NCBI GenBank assembly: GCA_947626215.1
Contig: CANQRJ010000035.1
Coordinates: 1 to 11,647, forward strand
DNA length: 11,647 nucleotides
Origin: an uncultured Bacilli bacterium
GTDB lineage: Bacteria; Bacillota_I; Bacilli_A; RF39; UBA660
Direction of reading: 5' to 3'
Both the position numbers and the translations under genes were made by a program. Within the stretch, counting starts at the first letter, position 1. Every line of letters starts with the position of its first letter. The notes under the pieces are model-generated. The model was not told the DNA's origin. It did no database searches and was given only the letters and a program-made list of their open reading frames with translations. Positions 6,452-11,647 of this stretch are shown here, piece by piece.

Positions 6452-7153
6452 ATGATTAATGCAATTATTTTCTTATTTTTAATGATGGGGGCCGTTGTTG
6501 GATTTAAAAGAGGAGTCATTAAAAGCGCGACCATGTTTGTCGGGGCCGTATTTGTTATTATGTTGTCTTATTCTTTAAAAAATCCAGTCTCTAAGCTTTT
6601 GTATTCCATTTTTCCTTTTTTTGAATTTTCAGGAGATTTTGAAGGGTTATCTGTATTAAACATTATTATTTATGAAGCTATCGCATTCTTACTTGTCTAT
6701 ATTGTGTTAATGATTTTATTGCAAGTTCTTGTAAAGATTACAGGTGGAATTGAAAAAATTTTAAAATTTACGATTATACTTGGCATTCCATCTAAATTAC
6801 TCGGAGCTTTATTTGGCTTATTTGAATCTTTTATCTTTGTTTTCATCGGTTTATTTTTATTAAGTCAATTTCCGGTGATGAACTCCTATTTAAAAGAATC
6901 CACTTTAGCCGATTCAATATTAGATGCAAGTCCAGTTTTATCGAATTATACAAAAGAATATTATCATGCAGTGCAAGAAATTATAAGTATTAAAGATCAA
7001 AACATGAATGATAAAAATGAATATAATCGAAAGAGTTTGAATATATTACTTAAGTATGGAATTGTTGAAGTTGATGCGGTAGAAGAATTATTAGATAATG
7101 GAAAATTAGTAATACCGGATGCCGAATCTATATTAGAAGAATATCGAAAATAA
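6452..7153 (+). CDS. cvpA: CvpA family membrane protein
   Basis: CvpA-family proteins are small inner-membrane proteins named for colicin V production; their molecular function is unsettled. The 233-residue protein has about four membrane segments (roughly 2-18, 25-44, 68-96 and 107-140). The typical first loop GAVVGFKRGVIK (13-24) and the later GIPSKLLGALFGLFESF (111-127) are present. Residues about 141-233 form a soluble, charged tail that is longer than in the B. subtilis homologue YshB (about 177 residues in all). The ATG start has AAAGAGG nine bases upstream. The gene is followed directly by a thioredoxin gene, with the latter's RBS immediately after the cvpA stop. In B. subtilis rnhC, zapA, yshB (cvpA), polX, mutS2 and trxA share one neighbourhood; this looks like a shortened form of it. 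Confidence 0.8.
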   Translation: MINAIIFLFLMMGAVVGFKRGVIKSATMFVGAVFVIMLSYSLKNPVSKLLYSIFPFFEFSGDFEGLSVLNIIIYEAIAFLLVYIVLMILLQVLVKITGGIEKILKFTIILGIPSKLLGALFGLFESFIFVFIGLFLLSQFPVMNSYLKESTLADSILDASPVLSNYTKEYYHAVQEIISIKDQNMNDKNEYNRKSLNILLKYGIVEVDAVEELLDNGKLVIPDAESILEEYRK

Positions 7154-7165
7154 AGGAGAATGATT

Positions 7166-7462
7166 ATGATTAAATATTTAGAAAAAGAAGATTTTAAAGA
7201 AGAAATTAAAAATGGTCTTGTTCTTGTCGATTTTTATGCCGATTGGTGTGGACCTTGTAAAATGATGGGAAAAGTATTAGAAGAAATCGAAAAAGATTAT
7301 GAAATTTTAAAAGTAAATACCGATCATCATCCATCTCTATCCGTTTCCTATGGAGTAATGTCAATTCCTACACTCATTCTTTTTAAAAACGGAGTGGAAA
7401 TAAAAAAACAAGTTGGACTCATGAGTAAAGAAGAATTATTAAGTTGGTTAAAAGAAGATTAG
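7166..7462 (+). CDS. trxA: Thioredoxin
   Basis: This is a small cytosolic disulfide reductase, recycled by thioredoxin reductase. The 98-residue protein is one thioredoxin fold with the canonical active site WCGPC (27-31), the buried Asp22 in VDFYADWCGPC, and the cis-proline loop SIPTLILFKNG (66-76, Pro68). The ATG at 7166 is preferred to the ATG at 7160: AAAGGAG (7152-7158) is seven bases from the former and only one from the latter. It is slightly shorter than the usual 102-108 residues, mostly at the N-terminus. It is co-transcribed with cvpA and ends in TAG. The symbol trxA reflects the canonical motif and the rnhC-cvpA context. Confidence 0.92.
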   Translation: MIKYLEKEDFKEEIKNGLVLVDFYADWCGPCKMMGKVLEEIEKDYEILKVNTDHHPSLSVSYGVMSIPTLILFKNGVEIKKQVGLMSKEELLSWLKED

Positions 7463-7505
7463 AAAAAGAAACGAAAACTAAAAAAAAGAAAAATCTTCTT
7501 TTTTT
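7450..7505 (+). terminator. A/T-rich terminator after the thioredoxin gene
   Basis: Two overlapping hairpins are possible. One pairs 7481-7490 with 7496-7505, a perfect 10-bp stem with a 5-base loop whose 3' arm ends in seven T residues. The other pairs 7450-7460 (end of the gene) with 7492-7502, a perfect 11-bp stem with a 31-base loop, leaving a TTT tail. They exclude each other. Both end at the same T-run, so termination here is likely though not classical in GC content. Confidence 0.55.
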
Positions 7506-7538
7506 CATGATTTTAAATCAAAAAGTATGCAAATTTTC

Positions 7539-7567
7539 TTGTATCTTATTCTAAAATTTGTTACAAT
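7539..7567 (+). promoter_or_regulatory. Strong sigma-A promoter of rpsB-tsf
   Basis: TTGTAT (7539-7544), 17 bases, then TACAAT (7562-7567), which also carries the TGn extension (TG at 7559-7560). Transcription should begin near 7574, giving a leader of about 114 nt before rpsB. Confidence 0.8.
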
Positions 7568-7570
7568 AAC

Positions 7571-7671
7571 GTTGGCTTTGTAAAAGCAAATATACATGTT
7601 TAAGGATTATTCTTTTCGAGTGCTCTCGGCGTAGAGTGAAAAGAGTGAGTAGATTTAAACAGAAGCATAAC
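7571..7671 (+). promoter_or_regulatory. Structured 5' leader of rpsB, candidate S2 autoregulatory RNA
   Basis: The leader folds by eye into a compact element. P1 is 7597-7604 with 7654-7661 (8 bp, one G-U). P2 is 7607-7617 with 7638-7648 (11 bp, two G-U). A four-base bulge GAGT (7618-7621) follows, then P3, 7622-7626 with 7633-7637, closing a CGGCGT loop. Upstream, GCTTT (7575-7579) can pair locally with AAAGC (7583-7587). Alternatively GTT and GCTT (7571-7578) can pair with AAGC and AAC (7663-7671), closing the whole leader two bases before the AAGGAGG site at 7673. Mutually exclusive pairings next to the Shine-Dalgarno suggest translational control, possibly by S2 itself. No Firmicutes leader family was recognised; function is inferred. 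Confidence 0.6.
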
Positions 7672-7687
7672 GAAGGAGGATGTTTTT

Positions 7688-8620
7688 ATGGCCGTAGTTT
7701 CTAAAAGTATTTTATTAGAAGCTGGAGTTCATTTTGGACATCAAACAAAAAGATGGAATCCAAAAATGAAACCTTATATTTATGGAACAAGAGATGATAT
7801 TTATATTGTCGACTTGGAAAAAACTGTCGAGGGAATGGAAAAAGCTTATCAAGAGATGAAATCCATTGCCGAGAATGGAGGAACCTTTTTATTTGTAGGG
7901 ACTAAAAAACAAGCAGGTGAAGTGGTTAAAGAAGAAGCAGAAAGAAGTCACTCATATTATGTGACAGAACGTTGGCTTGGAGGAACCTTAACGAATTTCC
8001 GTACGATTCGTAAACGTGTCAATCGTTTAGAAGAAATTGAAAATATGGAAAAAAATGGTGTTTTTGATGTCTTACCTAAAAAAGAAGTAATTGGACTTAA
8101 AAAAGAATATGATAAATTAAATCGTTTACTTGCCGGCATTCGTGATATGGTAAAATTACCTCAAGGACTTATCATTATTGATTCTAAAAAAGAAGTTAAT
8201 GCTATTCGTGAGGCAAGAAAATTAAATATTCCTGTATTTGGACTTATTGATACCAATTGTGATCCAGATGATGTAGATTATGTAATTCCTGGAAATGATG
8301 ATGCCGTACGTGCAATTAAAGTAGTTATCGGGGCTTTAAATAATGCCATCTGTGAAGCAAATCATTTAGAATTAGTTGATTATGTCACAGAAGAAGAAAA
8401 AAATCATAAAGAAGAGAAAAAAGAAGAACCCGTAGAAATAAAAGAAGAGGTTTCTGAGTCTCAAAATAACGAAGAACCTGTTACGGATTCTAAAGAAGAA
8501 TCTACAGAAGAAGACTACAGTGGAAAAACTTTAGCCGAATTAAAAGCAATGGCAAAAGAAAAAGGAATTAAAGGTTATTCTACAATGAAAAAAGAAGAAT
8601 TAATTCAAAATTTAAAATAA
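7688..8620 (+). CDS. rpsB: Ribosomal protein S2 with C-terminal Rho_N/SAP-like extension
   Basis: S2 is a late-assembling protein of the small ribosomal subunit. Residues 1-228 are a standard S2: start MAVVSKSILLEAGVHFGHQT, RWNPKMKPYIYG (22-33), GTKKQA (71-76), RWLGGTLTNF (95-104), and IPVFGLIDTNCDPD (181-194). The protein runs to 310 residues, against about 230-260 usually. The surplus is a Glu/Lys-rich linker (about 234-277) and a small domain (278-310) containing LAELKAMAKEKGIKGYS (282-298), a good match by eye to the Rho N-terminal/SAP-type helix-extended-loop-helix that binds nucleic acid in other proteins. AAGGAGG (7673-7679) lies eight bases upstream of the ATG. The gene is first in an operon with tsf, after a strong promoter and a folded leader. 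Confidence 0.95.
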   Translation: MAVVSKSILLEAGVHFGHQTKRWNPKMKPYIYGTRDDIYIVDLEKTVEGMEKAYQEMKSIAENGGTFLFVGTKKQAGEVVKEEAERSHSYYVTERWLGGTLTNFRTIRKRVNRLEEIENMEKNGVFDVLPKKEVIGLKKEYDKLNRLLAGIRDMVKLPQGLIIIDSKKEVNAIREARKLNIPVFGLIDTNCDPDDVDYVIPGNDDAVRAIKVVIGALNNAICEANHLELVDYVTEEEKNHKEEKKEEPVEIKEEVSESQNNEEPVTDSKEESTEEDYSGKTLAELKAMAKEKGIKGYSTMKKEELIQNLK

Positions 8621-8640
8621 AAAGAAAGGATATTGTGATT

Positions 8641-9516
8641 ATGATTAGTGCAGAAATGGTAAAAAACTTAAGAGAAAAAACGGGAGCCGGGATGATGGAC
8701 TGCAAGAAAGCTCTATCTGAAACGAATGGAGACATGGCAAAAGCAGAAGATTATTTAAGAGAAAAAGGAATTGCCAAAGCAACCAAAAAAGAATCTCGTA
8801 TTGCCGCGGAAGGACTTGCAAATATTTATATGGATGGAAATAAAGCCGTAATCTTAGAAGTAAATTCTGAAACCGATTTTGTAAGTAAAAATGATGAATT
8901 TAAAGCTATGATTGATACCATTGGTAAAACTTTATTAAAAAGTGATGCCAAAACCATCGAAGATGCGAATTCCTTATCTTGTGAAGATGGAACGATTAAA
9001 GATTTAATTGTTTCAATGACCGCAAAAATTGGAGAAAAACTTTCTTTACGTCGTTTTGAAATCGTTCAAATTGAAGATGGTGAGTGTTTCGGTTCTTACT
9101 TACATATGGGTGGAAAAATTGCAAGTTTAGTAGTATTAAAAGGGGCGAATGAAAGTATTGCAAAAGATGTGGCAATGCAACAAGCTGCCATGCGTCCTGA
9201 ATATGTATTTCCTGAAGATGTTCCAGAAAGCGTTGTCGAAAAAGAAAAAAATATTCAAAAAGAGCTTGCTATGAATGAGGGAAAACCTGAAGATATTGCC
9301 GAGAAAATGGTAGCAGGAAGAATTCAAAAATTCTTTAAAGAAATTTGTTTATCTGAACAAGCTTTCATTAAAGATGGAAATATTTCCGTTTCTACTTATG
9401 TAAAAAATAATGGAGGAGAAATTGTAAAAGCCATCCGTTATGAAGTAGGAGAAGGAATGGAAAAACGTAGTGATGACTTCAGAGAAGAAGTTATGAAACA
9501 AGTAAAAGGAAATTAA
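8641..9516 (+). CDS. tsf: Translation elongation factor Ts
   Basis: EF-Ts exchanges GDP for GTP on EF-Tu. The 291-residue protein matches the usual length. A UBA-like N-terminal domain (about 1-50) has MVKNLREKTGAGMMDCKKAL (6-25) and DYLREKGIAKA (37-47). The core follows with NSETDFVSKN (75-84), the TDFV element that contacts the EF-Tu G domain. The ATG at 8641 is preferred to an in-frame GTG at 8635, because AAAGGA (8625-8630) is ten bases away rather than four and relatives begin two or three residues before the same MVK. It is 20 bases after rpsB and ends the operon at a strong terminator. In most Bacilli pyrH and frr follow; here pyrH is missing. Confidence 0.96.
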   Translation: MISAEMVKNLREKTGAGMMDCKKALSETNGDMAKAEDYLREKGIAKATKKESRIAAEGLANIYMDGNKAVILEVNSETDFVSKNDEFKAMIDTIGKTLLKSDAKTIEDANSLSCEDGTIKDLIVSMTAKIGEKLSLRRFEIVQIEDGECFGSYLHMGGKIASLVVLKGANESIAKDVAMQQAAMRPEYVFPEDVPESVVEKEKNIQKELAMNEGKPEDIAEKMVAGRIQKFFKEICLSEQAFIKDGNISVSTYVKNNGGEIVKAIRYEVGEGMEKRSDDFREEVMKQVKGN

Positions 9517-9528
9517 TTTACTATAGAT

Positions 9529-9558
9529 AGACACTTTTTTGACAAAGTGTCTTTTTTT
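9529..9558 (+). terminator. Strong intrinsic terminator after tsf
   Basis: AGACACTTT (9529-9537) pairs perfectly with AAAGTGTCT (9544-9552), with a 6-base loop, followed by T residues to 9558. This separates rpsB-tsf from the following genes transcriptionally. Confidence 0.9.
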
Positions 9559-9571
9559 CTTTTTAAAAAGT

Positions 9572-9580
9572 TGTTATAAT
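9572..9580 (+). promoter_or_regulatory. Extended -10 promoter for the Trx-like pair and frr
   Basis: TG-T-TATAAT (9572-9580) is a consensus extended -10 box directly after the tsf terminator. The -35 position is only a T-run. Transcription would start near 9587, just before the AAGGAAGGA ribosome binding site (9588-9596). Confidence 0.65.
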
Positions 9581-9602
9581 AAATGGTAAGGAAGGAATAT
9601 TT

Positions 9603-10208
9603 ATGAAAGTAAAGAAAAAACCGATGCCCCTTTTTCAAAAGATTTTTTATGTTGCGAGTTTTGTTTTTCTTATTGTTGCTTTTATTTATTTAGGAACGAA
9701 AAACTATCAAGTAAATAATAAGATAACCGATGCCGAGAGTTTTACTAAAGAATATGGAATTACTAAAGATAATGTCTATAAATATAAAACGGCAAAAGAA
9801 ATCCTTGAATTATTAAATTCAGGAACCGGAATTGTTTTTTTTGGGTATCCAGATAGTACATGGAGTCCTATCTATGCCGATATTTTAAATGATACGGCAA
9901 AGAAATATCGAGTTAGTGAAATCTATTATTACAATATCCTGTCGGACCGAAAAGCAAATAACTTTTATTACGAACATATTGTCGATTTACTATCAAGTTA
10001 TTTGCCTGTTTTAGATAATGGTGACGTCGATATTTATGTGCCTTCTGTGGTATTTGTAAAAAATGGTACGATTTTATTTTATGATGATGAAACCTCAATT
10101 ACGAAAGGAAGTGACACCCTTTCTAATTATTGGAGTACATCTCGTCGAAATCAAAAATCGATTTCTCTTGGAACCATGTTTCAAGAATATTTAAAGGGTT
10201 CAATATGA
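9603..10208 (+). CDS. Membrane-anchored thioredoxin-like protein, CxxC replaced by SxxS
   Basis: I do not recognise a named family. The 201-residue protein has a basic N-terminus (KVKKK), one membrane segment at about 15-30, and an extracytoplasmic domain that reads as a thioredoxin fold. That domain has a beta strand and active-site loop TGIVFFGYPDSTWSP (75-89), a later strand with IYYYNI (107-112), and YVPSVVFVKNGTI (145-157) with Pro147 at the cis-proline position. At the CxxC position the residues are Ser85 and Ser88, and the protein contains no cysteine, so a thiol-disulfide reaction is excluded. The layout recalls bacteriocin-transport accessory (PedC-like) Trx proteins, but no bacteriocin genes are nearby. 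AAGGAAGGA precedes the start. Its stop overlaps the next start (ATGA), so the two are translationally coupled. A scaffold or chaperone role is a guess. Confidence 0.75.
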   Translation: MKVKKKPMPLFQKIFYVASFVFLIVAFIYLGTKNYQVNNKITDAESFTKEYGITKDNVYKYKTAKEILELLNSGTGIVFFGYPDSTWSPIYADILNDTAKKYRVSEIYYYNILSDRKANNFYYEHIVDLLSSYLPVLDNGDVDIYVPSVVFVKNGTILFYDDETSITKGSDTLSNYWSTSRRNQKSISLGTMFQEYLKGSI

Positions 10209-10753
10209 AAACAAAAACGAAAGATATTTTTAATTTAACGGAACGGCAAAAAGAAATTGCCTATTGTATTTTATTTTCGATAGTCCTTTTACTTTTATTA
10301 TTTGGAGATAAAATTGCTCTTCATTTTATAAAAGAAGAACCGAATCAAAATAATACGGTATTTGGTGAAAATGAGAAAACAAAATATCACATTGATTTTT
10401 TAGAAGAACTTACAATAGAAGAAGTTTTAAAAAAGCTAGAAAGTCAAGAATCTTTCTTACTATTATCTTCTAGAAATGCTTGTGAAACTTGTGACTTATA
10501 TTTACCAACGATAAAAAGTGTCAAAGAAGAATATAAAATGCATATTTATTATATTGACCGAGAAAGTATGGATGAAAACACCCTTGAATATAATTTATGG
10601 AAAAATATTAGTCCTGTTTTAACGACTCACTTACAATATACGCCATATCTTATGTATTATAAAGAAGGACAGTTAGAAGACGAATTAGTCGGAAGAAAAC
10701 AAAAAAATGAATTAGAAGATTTTGTAATTAAAAACAATCTTGCTAATATATAG
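10205..10753 (+). CDS. Membrane-anchored thioredoxin-like protein with CETC active site
   Basis: I do not recognise a named family. The 182-residue protein has a charged cytoplasmic start, one membrane segment at about 19-41, a spacer, and an outward-facing Trx-like domain. The domain shows ESFLLLSSRNACETCDLYLP (82-101) with Cys93 and Cys96 as CxxC, MHIYYIDRE (112-120), and LQYTPYLMYYKEGQ (143-156) with Pro147 as likely cis-proline. The shared layout with the preceding protein suggests an old duplication. The ATG at 10205 overlaps the previous stop (ATGA) and is preferred to an in-frame ATG at 10130, which would add 25 residues encoded inside the upstream gene. It lies 16 bases before frr. 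A membrane thiol oxidoreductase or disulfide-handling role is plausible but unproven. Confidence 0.75.
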   Translation: MKTKTKDIFNLTERQKEIAYCILFSIVLLLLLFGDKIALHFIKEEPNQNNTVFGENEKTKYHIDFLEELTIEEVLKKLESQESFLLLSSRNACETCDLYLPTIKSVKEEYKMHIYYIDRESMDENTLEYNLWKNISPVLTTHLQYTPYLMYYKEGQLEDELVGRKQKNELEDFVIKNNLANI

Positions 10754-10769
10754 AAAGAGGAAGAAAAAA

Positions 10770-11297
10770 ATGAATGTAGAACAAAGTATGCAAAAAGCAA
10801 TTGAAAGTTTAGAAAGTAGACTTTTAAATATTCGAGCAGGAAGAGCAAATCCTGCGATGTTAAATGGAATTATGGTGGAATATTATGGAGTTCCTACTCC
10901 AATTCAGTCTCTTGCCAATATCACCGTTCCAGAGGCAAGACAATTAATGGTTAAACCTTTTGATCGAGGAACTATTAAAGAAATAGAACGAGCAATTAAC
11001 GAGGCTAATTTAGGAATTACTCCAACAAATAATGGAGAAATGGTCATTTTAACGATTCCAGAGCTCACGGAAGACAGAAGAAAAGAATATGTGAAACTTG
11101 CGAAATCTATGTGTGAAGAAGCAAAAGTCGCTTTAAGAAATATAAGACAAGATGCGAATAACGAGATTAAAAAATTAGAACTTCCAGAAGATGAAGAGAA
11201 AAGAGAATTAGATGCCATTCAAGAATCGATTCAAAAATACAATAAAATTGTAGATGAAAAAGAAAAAGAGAAAGAAACAGAGCTCATGAGTGTTTAA
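10770..11297 (+). CDS. frr: Ribosome recycling factor
   Basis: RRF splits post-termination ribosomes together with EF-G. The 175-residue protein shows the three-helix-bundle and hinge motifs: IRAGRANPAML (21-31), YYGVPTPIQSLANI (38-51), RQLMVKPFD (57-65), IPELTEDRRKEYVKL (96-110), EEAKVALRNIRQDANNEIKK (116-135) and a Glu/Lys-rich last helix. It is about ten residues short of the usual 185, all at the N-terminus. The ATG at 10770 has AGAGGAAG about eight bases upstream; a TTG at 10740 would start inside the previous gene and add unrelated basic residues. It is probably co-transcribed with the two Trx-like genes rather than with pyrH as usual. No strong terminator follows. Confidence 0.95.
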   Translation: MNVEQSMQKAIESLESRLLNIRAGRANPAMLNGIMVEYYGVPTPIQSLANITVPEARQLMVKPFDRGTIKEIERAINEANLGITPTNNGEMVILTIPELTEDRRKEYVKLAKSMCEEAKVALRNIRQDANNEIKKLELPEDEEKRELDAIQESIQKYNKIVDEKEKEKETELMSV

Positions 11298-11313
11298 AAT
11301 ACGCATTTTTTAC

Positions 11314-11342
11314 TTGTCAGAATGGGAAACAAGTGCTATAAT
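11314..11342 (+). promoter_or_regulatory. Strong sigma-A promoter of rpsU
   Basis: TTGTCA (11314-11319), 17 bases, then TATAAT (11337-11342) with a TGC extension (11334-11336) is close to ideal. A perfect 6-bp inverted repeat, ACTTGT (11312-11317) and ACAAGT (11329-11334), spans the -35 box and spacer. Confidence 0.85.
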
Positions 11343-11374
11343 TGTGGTTAGAAAAGGCGAAGGGAGGGAAAAAT

Positions 11375-11563
11375 GTGAATTCCAACAAAGTGGTAGTAAA
11401 AGATGGAGATATCGACAAAGCAATTCGCAGATTTAAAGTCGCAGTCGCTCGAAGTGGAGTCCCTTCAGAACTAAAAAAAAGAAAACATTATGAAAAACCT
11501 GGAGTAAAAAGAAGAGAAGAAAAGAAAAAAAATATTCGTAACTCTAGAAAACATAGATATTAA
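11375..11563 (+). CDS. rpsU: Ribosomal protein S21
   Basis: S21 is a small basic protein of the 30S subunit near the anti-Shine-Dalgarno end of 16S rRNA. The 62-residue product has the family core IDKAIRRFKVAVARSGVPSE (13-32), KKRKHYEKPGVKRRE (35-49) and a very basic tail; typical length is 57-70. The start is GTG at 11375, with GGAGG (11363-11367) seven bases upstream. A TTG at 11342 would lie inside the -10 box of the promoter and is rejected. The GTG overlaps an out-of-frame ATG that is followed at once by TGA (11373-11378). No terminator is seen after the stop, so a downstream gene may be co-transcribed. Confidence 0.93.
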   Translation: MNSNKVVVKDGDIDKAIRRFKVAVARSGVPSELKKRKHYEKPGVKRREEKKKNIRNSRKHRY

Positions 11564-11576
11564 GAATTGGGGCTCT

Positions 11577-11647
11577 AGAATTTCTGGTGGGAAGTAAAAA
11601 TTCCAAAAAATGAATGCGAAAAAATGAAATTCAAGAATTTTTGGTGG
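11577..11647. repeat. Imperfect direct repeat after rpsU, running to the window edge
   Basis: AGAATTTCTGGTGG (11577-11590) recurs as AGAATTTTTGGTGG (11634-11647), 13 of 14 identical, with a period of 57 bases; a partial AGAATTGGGG is at 11563-11572. The stretch also has AAATTC and GAATTT inverted around two bases (11627-11640). Only two copies are visible, so I cannot tell a tandem array from chance or a structured RNA. Confidence 0.4.

Noticed and set aside
7596..7634. Twelve-codon ORF in the rpsB leader, a possible leader peptide
   Set aside because: No Shine-Dalgarno precedes its ATG, and it lies inside the P1-P3 structure. It is probably incidental.
10130..10204. Upstream ATG start for the CETC protein
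   Set aside because: It would add 25 residues encoded in another frame of the preceding gene and has no good RBS. The ATGA overlap start puts the membrane helix near the N-terminus.
10904..11218. Antisense ORF of 104 codons opposite frr
   Set aside because: It is a Ser/Leu-rich shadow of the frr frame, with no recognisable motif or RBS.
11297..11310. Terminator after frr (AAAAT and ATTTT around ACGC)
   Set aside because: The stem is five A-T pairs, too weak on its own although a short T-run follows.
11563..11647. Start of a CRISPR array
   Set aside because: Only two 14-base copies are visible, unequal and not at a 60-70 base repeat-spacer layout with a 25-37 base repeat; no cas gene is in the window.

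Overview
The window is low-GC DNA with strong AGGAGG-type ribosome binding sites and short intergenic gaps. Its gene neighbourhoods match Firmicutes/Bacilli: comEA-comEC-holA, rnhC next to cvpA and a thioredoxin, and rpsB-tsf-frr. It carries a division-type SEDS glycosyltransferase (FtsW), so the cell makes peptidoglycan and is not a wall-less mollicute. Trp is always TGG in the genes read, and TGA is used as a stop at 1628-1630 and 10206-10208, so the ordinary bacterial code applies. My best guess is a reduced, AT-rich, probably uncultured Bacilli lineage (Erysipelotrichia-like or RF39-like gut bacteria). That placement is inference; no species was identified.

Layout. (1) 1-463: a leftward promoter for a gene off the left edge, with an inverted repeat around its -35 box; then a leftward 64-residue Gly/Tyr-rich membrane microprotein with its own terminator. 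(2) 464-1630: ftsW. (3) 1793-5410: comEA and comEC (overlapping, no comEB between them) for DNA uptake, then holA, the clamp-loader delta subunit. (4) 5432-6364: leftward rnhC (RNase HIII), divergent from cvpA-trx (6452-7462), which has a near-ideal sigma-A promoter. (5) 7539-9558: the translation operon rpsB-tsf, with a strong promoter, a structured 5' leader of about 110 nt and a strong terminator. S2 carries an unusual acidic linker and a C-terminal Rho_N/SAP-like domain. (6) 9572-11297: two membrane-anchored thioredoxin-like proteins and frr, on a separate promoter. The two proteins sit where pyrH normally lies; the first has lost the CxxC cysteines and the second keeps them. (7) 11314-11563: rpsU from its own promoter, then a short repeat-bearing tail at the right edge.

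How the genes fit together: the window mixes core translation (S2, EF-Ts, ribosome recycling factor, S21), replication and repair (holA, rnhC), septal wall synthesis (ftsW), natural transformation (comEA, comEC) and thiol-redox proteins (one cytosolic thioredoxin and two membrane-tethered Trx-like proteins). No CRISPR array, transposase, phage gene, tRNA or rRNA was seen. The most notable unexplained elements are the structured rpsB leader, the S2 C-terminal domain, the paired Trx-like membrane proteins in the pyrH position, and the inverted-repeat promoters at 29-71 and 1736-1777.
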